Shown here: in pieces, positions 7,141 to 15,426 of the stretch
Layout of the letters: every line of letters begins with the position of its first letter
Position numbering within the stretch: the first letter of the stretch is position 1
Notes under the pieces: generated by a model
The model's database searches: none
Seen by the model: only the letters and a program-made list of their open reading frames with translations
Told to the model about the DNA's origin: nothing
Assembly: GCA_011390385.1 (NCBI GenBank)
Contig: JAABSN010000033.1
Coordinates: forward strand, 1 to 24,425
Source: Thioalkalivibrio nitratireducens
GTDB lineage: Bacteria; Pseudomonadota; Gammaproteobacteria; Ectothiorhodospirales; Ectothiorhodospiraceae
Direction of reading: 5' to 3'
Length of the DNA stretch: 24,425 nucleotides
Made by a program: the position numbers and the translations under genes

Positions 7141-8544
7141 ATGGTTATGATCTCCGCGATCCTTGTACTGGCGCACCTCGTCGGCTTCGCAACGTCGTTG
7201 CACGCCCTGATGGGCACCCGCACCGCGCCCGGCACGGTTGCATGGGTCGTGTCGCTCAACGCGATGCCTTACATCGCCGTTCCCGCCTACGGGATGTTTG
7301 GGCGCGACAGAATCGACGATTATGTGCAGCTGCGGCGCGAGCGCGTGACCTCGCTGAATCGCTCGCTTGAATCCCATCTGAATCAACTGGCGCCTTTCCG
7401 CAGCGAGTGGCGGGAGCGTGATCCAACGCTGCGCGCCGTCGAACAGCTTGCACACATCCCGTTTGTCGACGGCAACCGGGCCGACCTTCTGATAGACGGT
7501 AAAGCGATTTTCGAAAGCATATTCGACGGCATCGATGCTGCGCAGGACTACCTGCTGGTCCAGTTCTACATTGTTCGTGACGACCAGCGGGGCCGCGAGC
7601 TGCAGGGTCGGCTGATCGCAAAAGCAAGGGAAGGTGTACGCGTGCATGTATTGTTCGACAGCATCGGCAGCCTCGACCTGGGCAATTCGTATATAAGCGA
7701 GTTGACCGATGCCGGAGTCGAAGTTCGATCGTTCTTCCAGCATGAAAGCTGGGTCGATCGCTTTCAGCTGAACTTCCGTAACCACCGCAAGCTCGTGATC
7801 GCCGATGGGAAGGTCGGCTGGGTCGGCGGTCTGAACATCGGCGACGAATACGAATCCGAAGGCTGGCGGGACGCGCACGTGCGCATAGAGGGTCCGGCGG
7901 TGCTGAACATGCAGCTGTCGTTCCTGGAGGACTGGCGCTGGGTCACAGACGAGCTGCCTGACGTTTCGTGGACGCCGCAGGCGGCAAGCGATGCCGGCGT
8001 GCCGATCCTGGTACTTCCATCAGGCCCTGCCGACGAGTTCGAAACCGCAAGCCTGATGGTTCAGCAGTTCATCCATCTCGCCGAAAAGAGGATCTGGATC
8101 GCTAGTCCCTACCTCGTTCCCGACGAAGGCGTCATGGGGGCGCTCAAGCTGGCTGCCCTTGGCGGGCTGGACGTACGCCTGCTGCTTCCCGAAAACACCG
8201 ACAGCCGTCTGGCCGGCCTGGCCGCATACACTTACATGGACACGCTGAGTGCCGCCGGCGTGCGGATCTTCCGCTACCAGCCGGGACTGATGCACGAAAA
8301 AGTGTTTCTGATCGACGACCGCGGCGCGGCCGTCAGCACGGCGAACATGGACAACCGCTCCTTCCGGCTGAATTTCGAACTGACTGCACTGGTCGCCGAT
8401 CCCGCATTCGCCGGCGAGGTCGAACAGATGTTCGAGCTCGATTTCGCGAGTTCACGCGAGATGGAGGACAACGCAGTTGCCGACATGGCGCTCTGGATGC
8501 GTCTTGCATCTCGAGGTGCGAACCTGTTCGCACCGGCGCTTTGA
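7141..8544 (+). CDS. cls: Cardiolipin synthase (phospholipase D family)
   Basis: A 467-residue protein if started at the ATG at 7141. In-frame upstream starts at 7099 and 7114 also exist and none has a strong ribosome binding site, so the N-terminus is uncertain. Two N-terminal membrane helices (SAILVLAHLVGFATSLHAL; GTVAWVVSLNAMPYIAVPAY) precede two phospholipase D domains. Each has an HxKx4D catalytic motif: HRKLVIAD (His215) with GGLNIGDEY, and HEKVFLID (His385) with STANMDNRSF. The enzyme condenses two phosphatidylglycerol molecules, or PG and PE, into cardiolipin at the inner membrane. The antiporter gene starts 16 nt after the stop, so the two are probably co-transcribed. Confidence 0.95.
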   Translation: MVMISAILVLAHLVGFATSLHALMGTRTAPGTVAWVVSLNAMPYIAVPAYGMFGRDRIDDYVQLRRERVTSLNRSLESHLNQLAPFRSEWRERDPTLRAVEQLAHIPFVDGNRADLLIDGKAIFESIFDGIDAAQDYLLVQFYIVRDDQRGRELQGRLIAKAREGVRVHVLFDSIGSLDLGNSYISELTDAGVEVRSFFQHESWVDRFQLNFRNHRKLVIADGKVGWVGGLNIGDEYESEGWRDAHVRIEGPAVLNMQLSFLEDWRWVTDELPDVSWTPQAASDAGVPILVLPSGPADEFETASLMVQQFIHLAEKRIWIASPYLVPDEGVMGALKLAALGGLDVRLLLPENTDSRLAGLAAYTYMDTLSAAGVRIFRYQPGLMHEKVFLIDDRGAAVSTANMDNRSFRLNFELTALVADPAFAGEVEQMFELDFASSREMEDNAVADMALWMRLASRGANLFAPAL

Positions 8545-8560
8545 GGCTGTCCGCACATAG

Positions 8561-9841
8561 ATGACGACCGCGGCCTGGTTCATACTGATCGGGCTGTTGC
8601 TCCTGGTGGTGGGATTCACGTTCTCCTGGCTTAAAAGCCTGCCGGTGACCTCCGCCATCGTGTACCTGCTGGTCGGCTGCCTTGTCGGGCCCATGGGCCT
8701 GGGCCTGTTTCATTTCAATCCGCTGAAGGAATCCGCGCTGCTCGAGCTCCTGACCGAACTCGCGGTTCTGATCTCGCTTTACTGTGCCGGGGTAAAAATG
8801 CCCGCGCCGATCACCTGGCCGCGCTGGCGTACGCCCGTCCTGCTCGCGGTTGTATCGATGTCGCTTACGGTCGGACTGGTGACGATGTTCGGCTACTACT
8901 GGCTCGCTCTGCCGCTGGGGGCGGCAGTGCTGCTGGGCGCCGTGCTCGCCCCGACAGATCCCGTCCTCGCAACCGAAGTCCAGGTCCGTCACGCCGATGA
9001 CGCCGACCGTCTCCGCTTTTCATTGACCTGCGAGGCCGGAATCAACGACGGCAGCGCCTTCCCGTTCGTCATGCTCGGGCTGGGCCTGCTGGGCCTGCAT
9101 GACCTTGGCGACGGCGGAGGGCGCTGGCTGGTCGTTGACGTCATCTGGGCGACCCTCGCCGGAATCGGCATCGGCGTCCTGACCGGTTGGGCTGCCGGCC
9201 GCCTGGTGCATCATCTGCGCACTGCGTTCGCCAATGTGGCGTTTCTCGAGAGCTTTCTCGGCCTGGGCCTGATCGCCTTCGCCTACGGGATCTGCCTGCT
9301 GGCAGGCGCCTGGGGCTTTCTTGGCGTGTTCAGCGCGGCGGTCGCTTTACGACATACCGAAGTTAAAATGGCTGCTCGGAGAGCCGAGTCGTTGCGAATG
9401 GCTCGGGCTGACGGGACCGGCGAGTCCGAAAGCGACGACATCCAGGTGCACGTAAGCGAAAGCTCTCTGGTCTACAACGAACATCTCGAACGAATATCGG
9501 AGATCGTCCTTGTGCTGATGATCGGGGGTTCGCTGTTCTGGAATTCCTGGAGCTGGCGAGCGGTCGGCCTTGCGGCATTCCTTTTCCTCGTCGCCCGCCC
9601 GATCAGCGTTTACCTTGGGCTGTTGGGAAGCGGGTCTTCGATGCGTATCCGCCACCTGGCCGGCTGGTTCGGCGTCCGCGGAATAGGCTCCATGTATTAC
9701 CTGATGTACGCCATTCAGCATGGTTTGCCGGAAGACCTGGCGCTGGAACTGCTCCACCTGACGCTGGTCGCGGTCGCGCTGTCGATTCTCGTGCACGGCC
9801 TTTCCGTCAAGCCCGCATTCGCGCTCTTCTGGCGCTCATGA
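8561..9841 (+). CDS. CPA1-type Na+/H+ antiporter
   Basis: A 426-residue polytopic protein with about 12 membrane segments. It carries the cation/proton antiporter signatures APTDPV (130-135) and the ion-binding pair Asn162-Asp163 in EAGINDG, which place it in the CPA1 (NhaP-like, Asn-Asp) group. A hydrophilic loop around residues 285-305 is rich in acid residues. It should exchange Na+ or K+ for protons across the inner membrane. The gene follows cls by 16 nt. Pairing cardiolipin synthesis with ion export fits osmotic or salt adaptation, but that link is inferred. A MITE-like element begins 6 nt after the stop. Confidence 0.93.
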   Translation: MTTAAWFILIGLLLLVVGFTFSWLKSLPVTSAIVYLLVGCLVGPMGLGLFHFNPLKESALLELLTELAVLISLYCAGVKMPAPITWPRWRTPVLLAVVSMSLTVGLVTMFGYYWLALPLGAAVLLGAVLAPTDPVLATEVQVRHADDADRLRFSLTCEAGINDGSAFPFVMLGLGLLGLHDLGDGGGRWLVVDVIWATLAGIGIGVLTGWAAGRLVHHLRTAFANVAFLESFLGLGLIAFAYGICLLAGAWGFLGVFSAAVALRHTEVKMAARRAESLRMARADGTGESESDDIQVHVSESSLVYNEHLERISEIVLVLMIGGSLFWNSWSWRAVGLAAFLFLVARPISVYLGLLGSGSSMRIRHLAGWFGVRGIGSMYYLMYAIQHGLPEDLALELLHLTLVAVALSILVHGLSVKPAFALFWRS

Positions 9842-9846
9842 TTCGG

Positions 9847-10129
9847 TTAAGGAACCTCTGAACAAGTCTGCGCGGGCGCGACGGACACTTTGCGGGAGGC
9901 TCCGGATCGGCTTGGGCGAGCGCGGTTTGGTTGTTCCAAATAAGCAAGCTCAAACGAGGCGGAGGCCCCGCAAAGGCCCGTCCCATCCGGGTTTCGCCGG
10001 AGAAGCCGCATCTCGCACGCGACGCGACTCGGGCGTAGCGACGGCTACTGTCACTCGTCACGGCACGCACGATCTGAGGCTTCTCCGACCGAAACGCGCT
10101 CCACGCAGACTTGTTCAGAGGTTCCTTAA
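9847..10129. mobile_element. MITE-like element with 26-bp perfect terminal inverted repeats
   Basis: The ends TTAAGGAACCTCTGAACAAG + TCTGCG (9847-9872) and their exact reverse complement (10104-10129) bracket 231 bp with no convincing gene. Outermost TTAA on both sides could be a target duplication or part of the repeat. The interior also carries a near-inverted GGCTTCTCCG/CGGAGAAGCC pair. The size, the perfect ends and the lack of coding capacity fit a non-autonomous miniature element moved by a transposase encoded elsewhere. Degenerate copies of one end occur at 17721, 18014 and 23688. Confidence 0.85.
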
Positions 10130-10270
10130 GTAAGCGTGGCAACGAACAGACGCGAGAATCCGTCACGTCCACAATGGGTTTCACTTCCCGACGGCGATTG
10201 ATTGTGCCTTCGACGACCGTGGCCCGATAACATTTTCGTTATCCGGGTAAAACCTTCTGGAGAACAACGT
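10130..10270 (+). promoter_or_regulatory. Leader region of the PRC-barrel gene with inverted repeat
   Basis: An inverted repeat GATAAC/GTTATC (10226-10231 and 10238-10243), extendable by CCC/GGG with one bulge, lies 27 nt upstream of the ATG and could be an operator or leader hairpin. A CGAACAGA half-site (10143-10150) is followed 20 nt later by CACAAT (10170-10175), which weakly recalls the Crp-like promoters elsewhere in the window but is further from the start codon. Confidence 0.35.
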
Positions 10271-10840
10271 ATGAATACCCTCAAATATTTCAAGTACCCC
10301 GCATTTCTCGTTCCAGCCTTTGCAATGGGAATTTCCATGGCGTCGGCCGACGAACATGAGTGCGACTGCCCGTGCGCCAAGGAAACCGCTTCCATGAGCG
10401 CGAAGCACGATGGCGCCATGCACGATGGCGATCAATCGGTAGCCGGCGAGATGCACGAGAATTCGGCTCGCGACAATGCCGTTTTCACTTCCGCCAATTC
10501 GGCCAATGCCGCCAAGCCCTCGGCCAATGCCAACAAAAAGGACTACCTGGCAGTCAAGCCGGCCGGCAATTACTTCTCGACCAACATCATCGGTCAGGAA
10601 GTCACCAACAATCGTAACGATGAAGTCATCGGCACGGTTGAAGAGATTCTGATTGACCGCAATGGACAGGTTGGCGCAGTGATTCTGAGCATCGGCGGCC
10701 TGATGGGTCTTGGTGAAAAAGACGTAGCCATAGCGTGGAATCAGATCGAGCGCACGATGGATGACGACAACGAAGTCAAGCTCTCCGTCGACTTCTCCGA
10801 GGCCAGTCTTGCCGACGCACCCACGTTCGTCCGCAAGTAA
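10271..10840 (+). CDS. Secreted PRC-barrel domain protein
   Basis: A 189-residue protein starting at an ATG with GGAG 8 nt upstream. Residues 1-26 are a signal peptide (FLVPAFAMGISMASA). A Cys/His-containing, low-complexity segment follows (ECDCPCAKET, then KHDGAMHDGDQ and repeated SANSANAAKPSANANKK). The PRC-barrel covers about 90-175: STNIIGQEVTNNRNDEVIGTVEEILIDRNGQVGAVILSIGG. PRC-barrel proteins of this exported type are common in stress and envelope loci and have no defined reaction. The ECDCPC cluster near the mature N-terminus could bind metal, but this is speculation. The gene is followed by a possible terminator hairpin and the yqjDEK-like genes. Confidence 0.9.
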   Translation: MNTLKYFKYPAFLVPAFAMGISMASADEHECDCPCAKETASMSAKHDGAMHDGDQSVAGEMHENSARDNAVFTSANSANAAKPSANANKKDYLAVKPAGNYFSTNIIGQEVTNNRNDEVIGTVEEILIDRNGQVGAVILSIGGLMGLGEKDVAIAWNQIERTMDDDNEVKLSVDFSEASLADAPTFVRK

Positions 10841-10861
10841 GCCTCTCAGTTGAGCTACAGG

Positions 10862-10893
10862 GCCCCGCCGCGCATCCAATTGGCGGCCGGGGC
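10862..10893 (+). terminator. GC-rich hairpin after the PRC-barrel gene
   Basis: GCCCCGCCGC pairs with GCGGCCGGGGC (one bulge) around an 11-nt loop, 21 nt after the stop. It lacks a T tract, so it may slow or partly terminate transcription rather than stop it. Confidence 0.4.
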
Positions 10894-10943
10894 ATCTTCG
10901 AACAAGCAAGAAAGAACCAGCAACAACAAAGCGAGCATAAGAC

Positions 10944-11219
10944 ATGAAAAACAATTCCAATGAACGTGCAGCGAATGCACACGCACCACACCGGACAGTC
11001 GATGCGGCAGCGGCAGGCGCACATGAAGCGGTCGATTGGACAGCCGATGCAGCCAACAATGCAACCGACAGCCTGAGCGATACAAGCCAGGAAATGAAGG
11101 CCACACAGGAACGATGGCTTGCTACAGCGCGTGACTACGTACAGGAGCATCCGGCGACGGCCCTCGGCATCGCACTTGCCGGCGGCTATCTATTCAGTCG
11201 CATCTTCAGCGCGCGTTAG
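10944..11219 (+). CDS. DUF883 (YqjD/ElaB-like) membrane-anchored protein
   Basis: A 91-residue protein with a long amphipathic helical region (AHEAVDWTADAANNATDSLSDTSQEMKATQERWLATARDYV) and a C-terminal glycine-zipper membrane helix (VQEHPATALGIALAGGYLFSRIF). This is the layout of YqjD/ElaB proteins, which are tail-anchored in the inner membrane and in Escherichia coli bind ribosomes in stationary phase. The ribosome-binding role is not shown here. It is the first gene of a probable three-gene operon that mirrors the yqjD-yqjE-yqjK order. Confidence 0.88.
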   Translation: MKNNSNERAANAHAPHRTVDAAAAGAHEAVDWTADAANNATDSLSDTSQEMKATQERWLATARDYVQEHPATALGIALAGGYLFSRIFSAR

Positions 11220-11235
11220 CCGCGGTCTTTCACGA

Positions 11236-11673
11236 ATGTCTCGCCATCCGGATCAACGTTCGAATCGCGGCGAAGATTCCACTTCCGAGGCGTCCGGGCA
11301 ACGGTTCGGACTGCTGGAGGGGGTCGGTTCGCTGGGACGGGAGCTAAACGGAGTCTTTCATGACCATCTTATTCTTGCTGCCCTGGAAACGCGACAGGCA
11401 GGCGAAAGCCTCGTCAAGATCGTTGCCATGGGCGTGATCACCGCATGCCTGTTGTTGAGCGCCTGGCTGGCGCTGGCAGGGTCGATCGTGATCGTTCTGG
11501 TCCAACACTCGCTGTTGACGGCCGGCAGTGCACTGATGCTGGTCTTCGCCGTCCATTGCCTGCTTGCCATGCTGCTCGTTGCAGCCATTCGAAACGGCAG
11601 CCGGAATCTGATGTTCCCGGCAACGCTCGGTCGTCTCAAGCCCGCAGATTCCGATATGAGCGGGTCTCGGTGA
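11236..11673 (+). CDS. Phage holin-like (DUF1469/YqjE-like) membrane protein
   Basis: A 145-residue protein from the ATG at 11236, 16 nt after the DUF883 gene; no clear Shine-Dalgarno is visible, consistent with coupling. The N-terminal third is hydrophilic. A helical segment (LILAALETRQAGESLVKIVAM) leads into two long membrane helices (GVITACLLLSAWLALAGSIVIVLV and AGSALMLVFAVHCLLAMLLVAAI). The family name is 'phage holin superfamily III', but the operon context and YqjE likeness indicate a housekeeping or stress membrane protein and not a prophage lysis gene. Its last codon overlaps the GTG of the next gene. Confidence 0.83.
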   Translation: MSRHPDQRSNRGEDSTSEASGQRFGLLEGVGSLGRELNGVFHDHLILAALETRQAGESLVKIVAMGVITACLLLSAWLALAGSIVIVLVQHSLLTAGSALMLVFAVHCLLAMLLVAAIRNGSRNLMFPATLGRLKPADSDMSGSR

Positions 11674-12044
11674 AGATTCATCGAAAAGGATGGTTCGGCG
11701 GCAGTTCACGGTCGCTCACTCGTCAGATCGTGCTGATCGAAAGGCGCCTGGACAGGCGAAGGGCGGACGTGCTCGAAACGGCCTTGTCGCTCAGATCACG
11801 ATTTCTGTCTGATCTTGCGTCGCCGAAAGGCCTGTGGATTGCAGGATGCGCGGGGTTTCTGCTTGCCGACTGGGTCCACCGACCGAAAATCGAAGCGACC
11901 GTGGCCAGCGAGCAACCGGCGGCTGCACAGCGCCAGCAATCGGCGCCCTTATCGAAGGTGCTGCCCTTGGTGAAACTCGCGCTCGATCTGGACAGGCTCT
12001 GGCTGAACGAAAATGCCGGACGCATCCGTCCCCGGGCCGGATAG
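11670..12044 (+). CDS. YqjK-like small protein
   Basis: A 124-residue protein starting at a GTG that overlaps the previous stop (GTGA), in-frame to 12044. An Arg-rich helical N-terminal half (RQIVLIERRLDRRRADVLETALSLRSRF) is followed by one hydrophobic segment (GLWIAGCAGFLLADWV) and a polar tail with a second helical part (VLPLVKLALDLDRLWL). Position after DUF883 and YqjE-like genes, the basic coiled helix and the single membrane segment resemble YqjK of enterobacteria, although sequence identity must be low. Function is unknown. The longer open frame reaching back to 11445 overlaps the previous gene entirely and is rejected. Confidence 0.68.
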   Translation: MKIHRKGWFGGSSRSLTRQIVLIERRLDRRRADVLETALSLRSRFLSDLASPKGLWIAGCAGFLLADWVHRPKIEATVASEQPAAAQRQQSAPLSKVLPLVKLALDLDRLWLNENAGRIRPRAG

Positions 12045-12179
12045 CCGGATACTTACGGCCGGGGCGTCAACCGAACGCGGGACAACATTCTGTCGGCGTC
12101 GTTTCCCGCGCCATCCCTGGGATAGAATGATCTCGGGTTCGGCATCTTCTGGATCCGAAAAAACGGAGGCAACCGAGCC

Positions 12180-12770
12180 ATGACCACTACCAATACGACC
12201 TGGACGGAAGAATTGCGCGCCGATGCCGAGGGACGACTGGGCAGTGGGACGGCACCTGCCACCGCAGGCTGGGGGGTCGGGACCGAGGCGCTGTCACTTC
12301 TGTACCGCCTCGCCAGCGATCCGGAAAGTTCGAGCGACGCCCTGAAACTGCTGCATGAATTGCAGACCTACCAGGTGGAGCTGGATCTGCAGCATGCCCA
12401 ACTGGCAGAGAACGAACACGAACTGGCCCAGCAGCTCGCCCATTTTCAGACGCTCTATGATCATGCGCCGGCAGCCTACCTGGTTCTCGGACGGGACGGC
12501 CGCATTCTTCGCTCCAATCGGGCTGCAAGCGAGTTGTTCGGACTGGACGCGGGACAGCTCCAGAACCATATGCTGCCCAACCTGCTGAGCCAGGAAAGCA
12601 AGCGGGCAATCGTGTCCGCACTGGAAAATGCGGAGGCCGGCAATGCCACCGGGGCCTTCCAGGTGCGCGCGCTGGACGCCCGTCCCCTTTGTCTTTATTC
12701 CGACATTGCCCCGGGAGAGGATGCCGTCCTGATGCTGGTGTGTCCGGAAACCCCCGCCCCGGGAAGTTGA
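12180..12770 (+). CDS. PAS domain protein
   Basis: A 196-residue cytoplasmic protein with GGAGG 11 nt upstream. An N-terminal coiled-coil helix (LLHELQTYQVELDLQHAQLAENEHELAQQLAHFQTLYDHAP) leads into one PAS domain (about 92-190): AYLVLGRDGRILRSNRAASELFGLDAGQL. The E-L-xx-YQxELxxQ motif is typical of PAS proteins encoded beside CheB-CheR fusions. There is no output domain, so it may be a sensor subunit for a partner. The CheB-CheR fusion gene begins 30 nt downstream, so the two very likely form an operon. A TAGAAT at 12123-12128 could be the -10 box of a standard promoter. Confidence 0.85.
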   Translation: MTTTNTTWTEELRADAEGRLGSGTAPATAGWGVGTEALSLLYRLASDPESSSDALKLLHELQTYQVELDLQHAQLAENEHELAQQLAHFQTLYDHAPAAYLVLGRDGRILRSNRAASELFGLDAGQLQNHMLPNLLSQESKRAIVSALENAEAGNATGAFQVRALDARPLCLYSDIAPGEDAVLMLVCPETPAPGS

Positions 12771-12800
12771 TCCCGAAAGTCATGTGTAGCAACCCCCGCA

Positions 12801-15347
12801 GTGGCTGATCAGCCCGCCAACGATATTGTCGACATCGTCGGCATCGGTGCCTCGGCCGGTGGGCTGGATCCGCTGGAACAGTTCATGGCGCATATCCCGG
12901 CCGACAGCGGCCTGGCCTATATCGTCGTCCAGCACCTGTCACCGTCTGAAGAAACCGTATTGTCGGAGTTGCTGCAACGCGTCACCTCACTGGGCGTGCA
13001 TGAGGCAAAGCAGGATGAGTCGGTCAAACCGAACTGCGTTTATGTCATCCCGCCAAACACCGAGATCCGCGTGGTCAAGGATCGCCTGCGGCTGGCCACG
13101 CCGACCGAACCGAGGGGCTTGCGACTACCGATCAATGTGCTGTTTTCGTCCCTGGCCAGTGCCCGCGGGAGAAATGCCGTTGCCGTTGTGCTGTCCGGCA
13201 TGGGATCGGACGGCACCCTGGGTATGCAGGCGGTCGGGGCGGTCGGCGGCCTGACGGCAGTGCAGACACCGGAATCGGCCCAGTTCGATTCGATGCCCAA
13301 AAGTGCAATCGCCGCCGGGTGCGATGACATCGTGGACACGCCCGAGGCGTTGCCGCCACGAATCCTGGGCTACCTCCGACAGATTGAGGGTCCGGTTGCG
13401 GCCGACCCGGAAGCGACCGGATCAAAATCGGAGCAGGACGCCATGCAGACCATCATCGGGCTGCTGCAGAAGCGAACAAGACATGATTTTTCGCAGTACC
13501 GCTCCAGCACCCTGAACCGCCGCATGCAGCGGCGCCTGGTCATTCACGGTTTGAGCAAACTGACCGAATACGCCAGCCTGCTGGCCGACAACCCGCAAGA
13601 AGTGGATCTGCTGTTCAATGAAGTGCTGATCGGCGTGACCGATTTTTTCCGGGATCCGGAGGTCTGGGCGCACTTGGCCGATACTGCCATTCCCGAGCTC
13701 CTGGGCAGGAAGGAGAAGGGGACGGGACTGCGCGCCTGGTGTGTCGGTTGCTCGACCGGCGAAGAGGCCTACTCCCTGGCTATGACCATGGCCGAAGCCA
13801 TGGATGGCCAGTCACGCGATTTCAAACTGCAGATTTTTGCCACCGACCTCAGTCCGGATGCGATTGCACGTGCGCGACGGGGAGAGTATCCGCTCACCAT
13901 CGAGTCAAGCGTTGGCGAACGACGCCTGGCGCGGTTCTTCAGCAAGCAGGACAATCACTACCGGATCAACCAGTCGATCCGCGACCGGGTCTTGTTCGCA
14001 CAACATGATGTGATCCTGGACCCGCCATTTACAAAGCTCGATCTGATTTCCTGCCGCAATCTGCTGATCTATTTCGATCCGCAGCTGAAAAGAGGCCTGC
14101 TGCCCTTGTTCCATTACAGTCTGCGCCCCGGTAGCCTGCTGTTGCTTGGAAATTCCGAATCCGTCGGCCGACTCGGCCACCTGTTTCAGCCCCTGAATTC
14201 CAGGCTGCGGCTTTTCCAGCGCCAGGATCGCGCTGTGCGCGGAGGGCCTGATTTCCTGCTCAATTCCTATCCTCCGCTTTCGCGAAAAGCCAAGGAGCGC
14301 GCCGTGAAAAAGCCTGAACCTTTTTCGTCCGGTCAATCCAGCGAAAGCCTGCAAGCGGCAGCCGACAAAATTTTGTTGCAGGTCTATGCGCCGGCGGCAG
14401 TCGTGCTGAACCGCGATGCCGATATCGTCTACATCAGTGGCCGTACCGGGAAGTACCTGGAACCGGCGGCCGGCAAGGCCAACTGGAACATCCACGCCAT
14501 GGCCCGCAAGGAATTGAGGGCTCCCCTGGCGAAGGCCATCAAGAAGGCAGCCGCTGAAGCCGCCTCGGTCAATCTGCATGGCCTTGAAGTCGACACTAAC
14601 GGCAGGTCGCATCGGGTGGACCTGACCGTCCAGGCCTTGCAGGAGCCGGCCAGCCTGCGCGGACTGATCATCGTCGTGTTTCGCGATGCACCGGCTCTGC
14701 CCACGTCGGCCGAGTCCGGCAAAGGCAAGGGATCGCGCGCAAGGCAAGCCGATGCCCAACGCCACCAGGATGAAGTCCAGGCCCTTCGCGAAGAGTCCCA
14801 GCGTCACCGTGAAGAAACCGAAGCGGCGCAGGAGGAGCTGCAATCGACCAATGAAGAGCTGCAGTCGACCAATGAAGAGCTGACCACCTCGAAAGAAGAG
14901 TTGCAGTCCATGAACGAGGAACTGCAAACCATCAACACTGAAATGCAGAGCCGGCTGGATGACCTCATGCTGGCCCAGAGCGACATGCAGAATGTCCTCA
15001 ACAGCATCGAAATCGCGATTCTGTTCCTGGATCGGGACCTGAACGTACGCCGCTACACCGAACGCGCCGCCAGCATTGTCAATCTGCGCGAAAGTGATGT
15101 CGGCCGCCCCTTGAGCGACCTGACGACAAGTCTCCAGTACCCGGACCTGCAGCGTGATGCCACCGAAACCCTGCGTAGTCTGAAACCGACCGACAAACAG
15201 GTGCAATCATCGGATGAGCGCTGGTTTGCCGTTCGCATCATGCCCTACCGGCGCCTTGACGACGTGATCGACGGGGTCGTGATCACGATGGTCGACATTA
15301 CCGAGACCAAGCAGCTCGAGCGGTCGCTGCGCGACGCTGGCAAGTGA
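12801..15347 (+). CDS. CheB-CheR-PAS fusion, chemotaxis-type methylesterase/methyltransferase
   Basis: An 848-residue protein starting at GTG. The CheB methylesterase domain covers 10-190, with the Ser18/His45/Asp137 triad in GASAGG, VVQHLSP and GMGSDG. The CheR methyltransferase domain is about 215-485, with an SAM-binding loop near 313-321 (WCVGCSTGEE) and TDLS. A PAS-like domain is at about 520-625. A long coiled coil at about 647-720 has EELQSTNEELQ repeats, and a final PAS domain lies at about 735-840. Such fusions adjust methylation of chemoreceptors or other signalling proteins and often end in a histidine kinase. Here the protein stops 10 residues after the last PAS (VDITETKQLERSLRDAGK), so no kinase is present. 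No CheB receiver domain is seen either. A 27-bp palindrome lies 10 nt after the stop. Confidence 0.93.
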   Translation: MADQPANDIVDIVGIGASAGGLDPLEQFMAHIPADSGLAYIVVQHLSPSEETVLSELLQRVTSLGVHEAKQDESVKPNCVYVIPPNTEIRVVKDRLRLATPTEPRGLRLPINVLFSSLASARGRNAVAVVLSGMGSDGTLGMQAVGAVGGLTAVQTPESAQFDSMPKSAIAAGCDDIVDTPEALPPRILGYLRQIEGPVAADPEATGSKSEQDAMQTIIGLLQKRTRHDFSQYRSSTLNRRMQRRLVIHGLSKLTEYASLLADNPQEVDLLFNEVLIGVTDFFRDPEVWAHLADTAIPELLGRKEKGTGLRAWCVGCSTGEEAYSLAMTMAEAMDGQSRDFKLQIFATDLSPDAIARARRGEYPLTIESSVGERRLARFFSKQDNHYRINQSIRDRVLFAQHDVILDPPFTKLDLISCRNLLIYFDPQLKRGLLPLFHYSLRPGSLLLLGNSESVGRLGHLFQPLNSRLRLFQRQDRAVRGGPDFLLNSYPPLSRKAKERAVKKPEPFSSGQSSESLQAAADKILLQVYAPAAVVLNRDADIVYISGRTGKYLEPAAGKANWNIHAMARKELRAPLAKAIKKAAAEAASVNLHGLEVDTNGRSHRVDLTVQALQEPASLRGLIIVVFRDAPALPTSAESGKGKGSRARQADAQRHQDEVQALREESQRHREETEAAQEELQSTNEELQSTNEELTTSKEELQSMNEELQTINTEMQSRLDDLMLAQSDMQNVLNSIEIAILFLDRDLNVRRYTERAASIVNLRESDVGRPLSDLTTSLQYPDLQRDATETLRSLKPTDKQVQSSDERWFAVRIMPYRRLDDVIDGVVITMVDITETKQLERSLRDAGK

Positions 15348-15357
15348 CTGACAGTTG

Positions 15358-15418
15358 CGCCACGCGCTGAGGTTTGGCGCCCGCGCCGGGTGCGGGCGCC
15401 AAACCTCAGCGCGTGGCG
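15358..15418. repeat. 27-bp perfect inverted repeat with 7-nt loop
   Basis: CGCCACGCGCTGAGGTTTGG + CGCCCGC (15358-15384) and its exact complement (15392-15418) are separated by GCCGGGT. It begins 10 nt after the CheB-CheR stop. No T tract follows, so it is not a standard terminator; it could stop transcription, protect the mRNA end, or be a mobile palindromic repeat (REP-like). One copy was found in this window. Confidence 0.9.
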
Positions 15419-15426
15419 AAATGGTT

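Noticed and set aside
9912..10133. A 73-codon frame inside the MITE-like element
   Set aside because: It has Arg/Pro-rich random composition and ends in the terminal repeat; no transposase motif.
11236..11673. Prophage holin
   Set aside because: The family name suggests phage, but no other phage gene is near and the operon matches yqjDEK.
13905..15206. A 433-codon minus-strand open frame
   Set aside because: It is antisense to the CheB-CheR-PAS gene, whose domains are certain; composition is that of a shadow.
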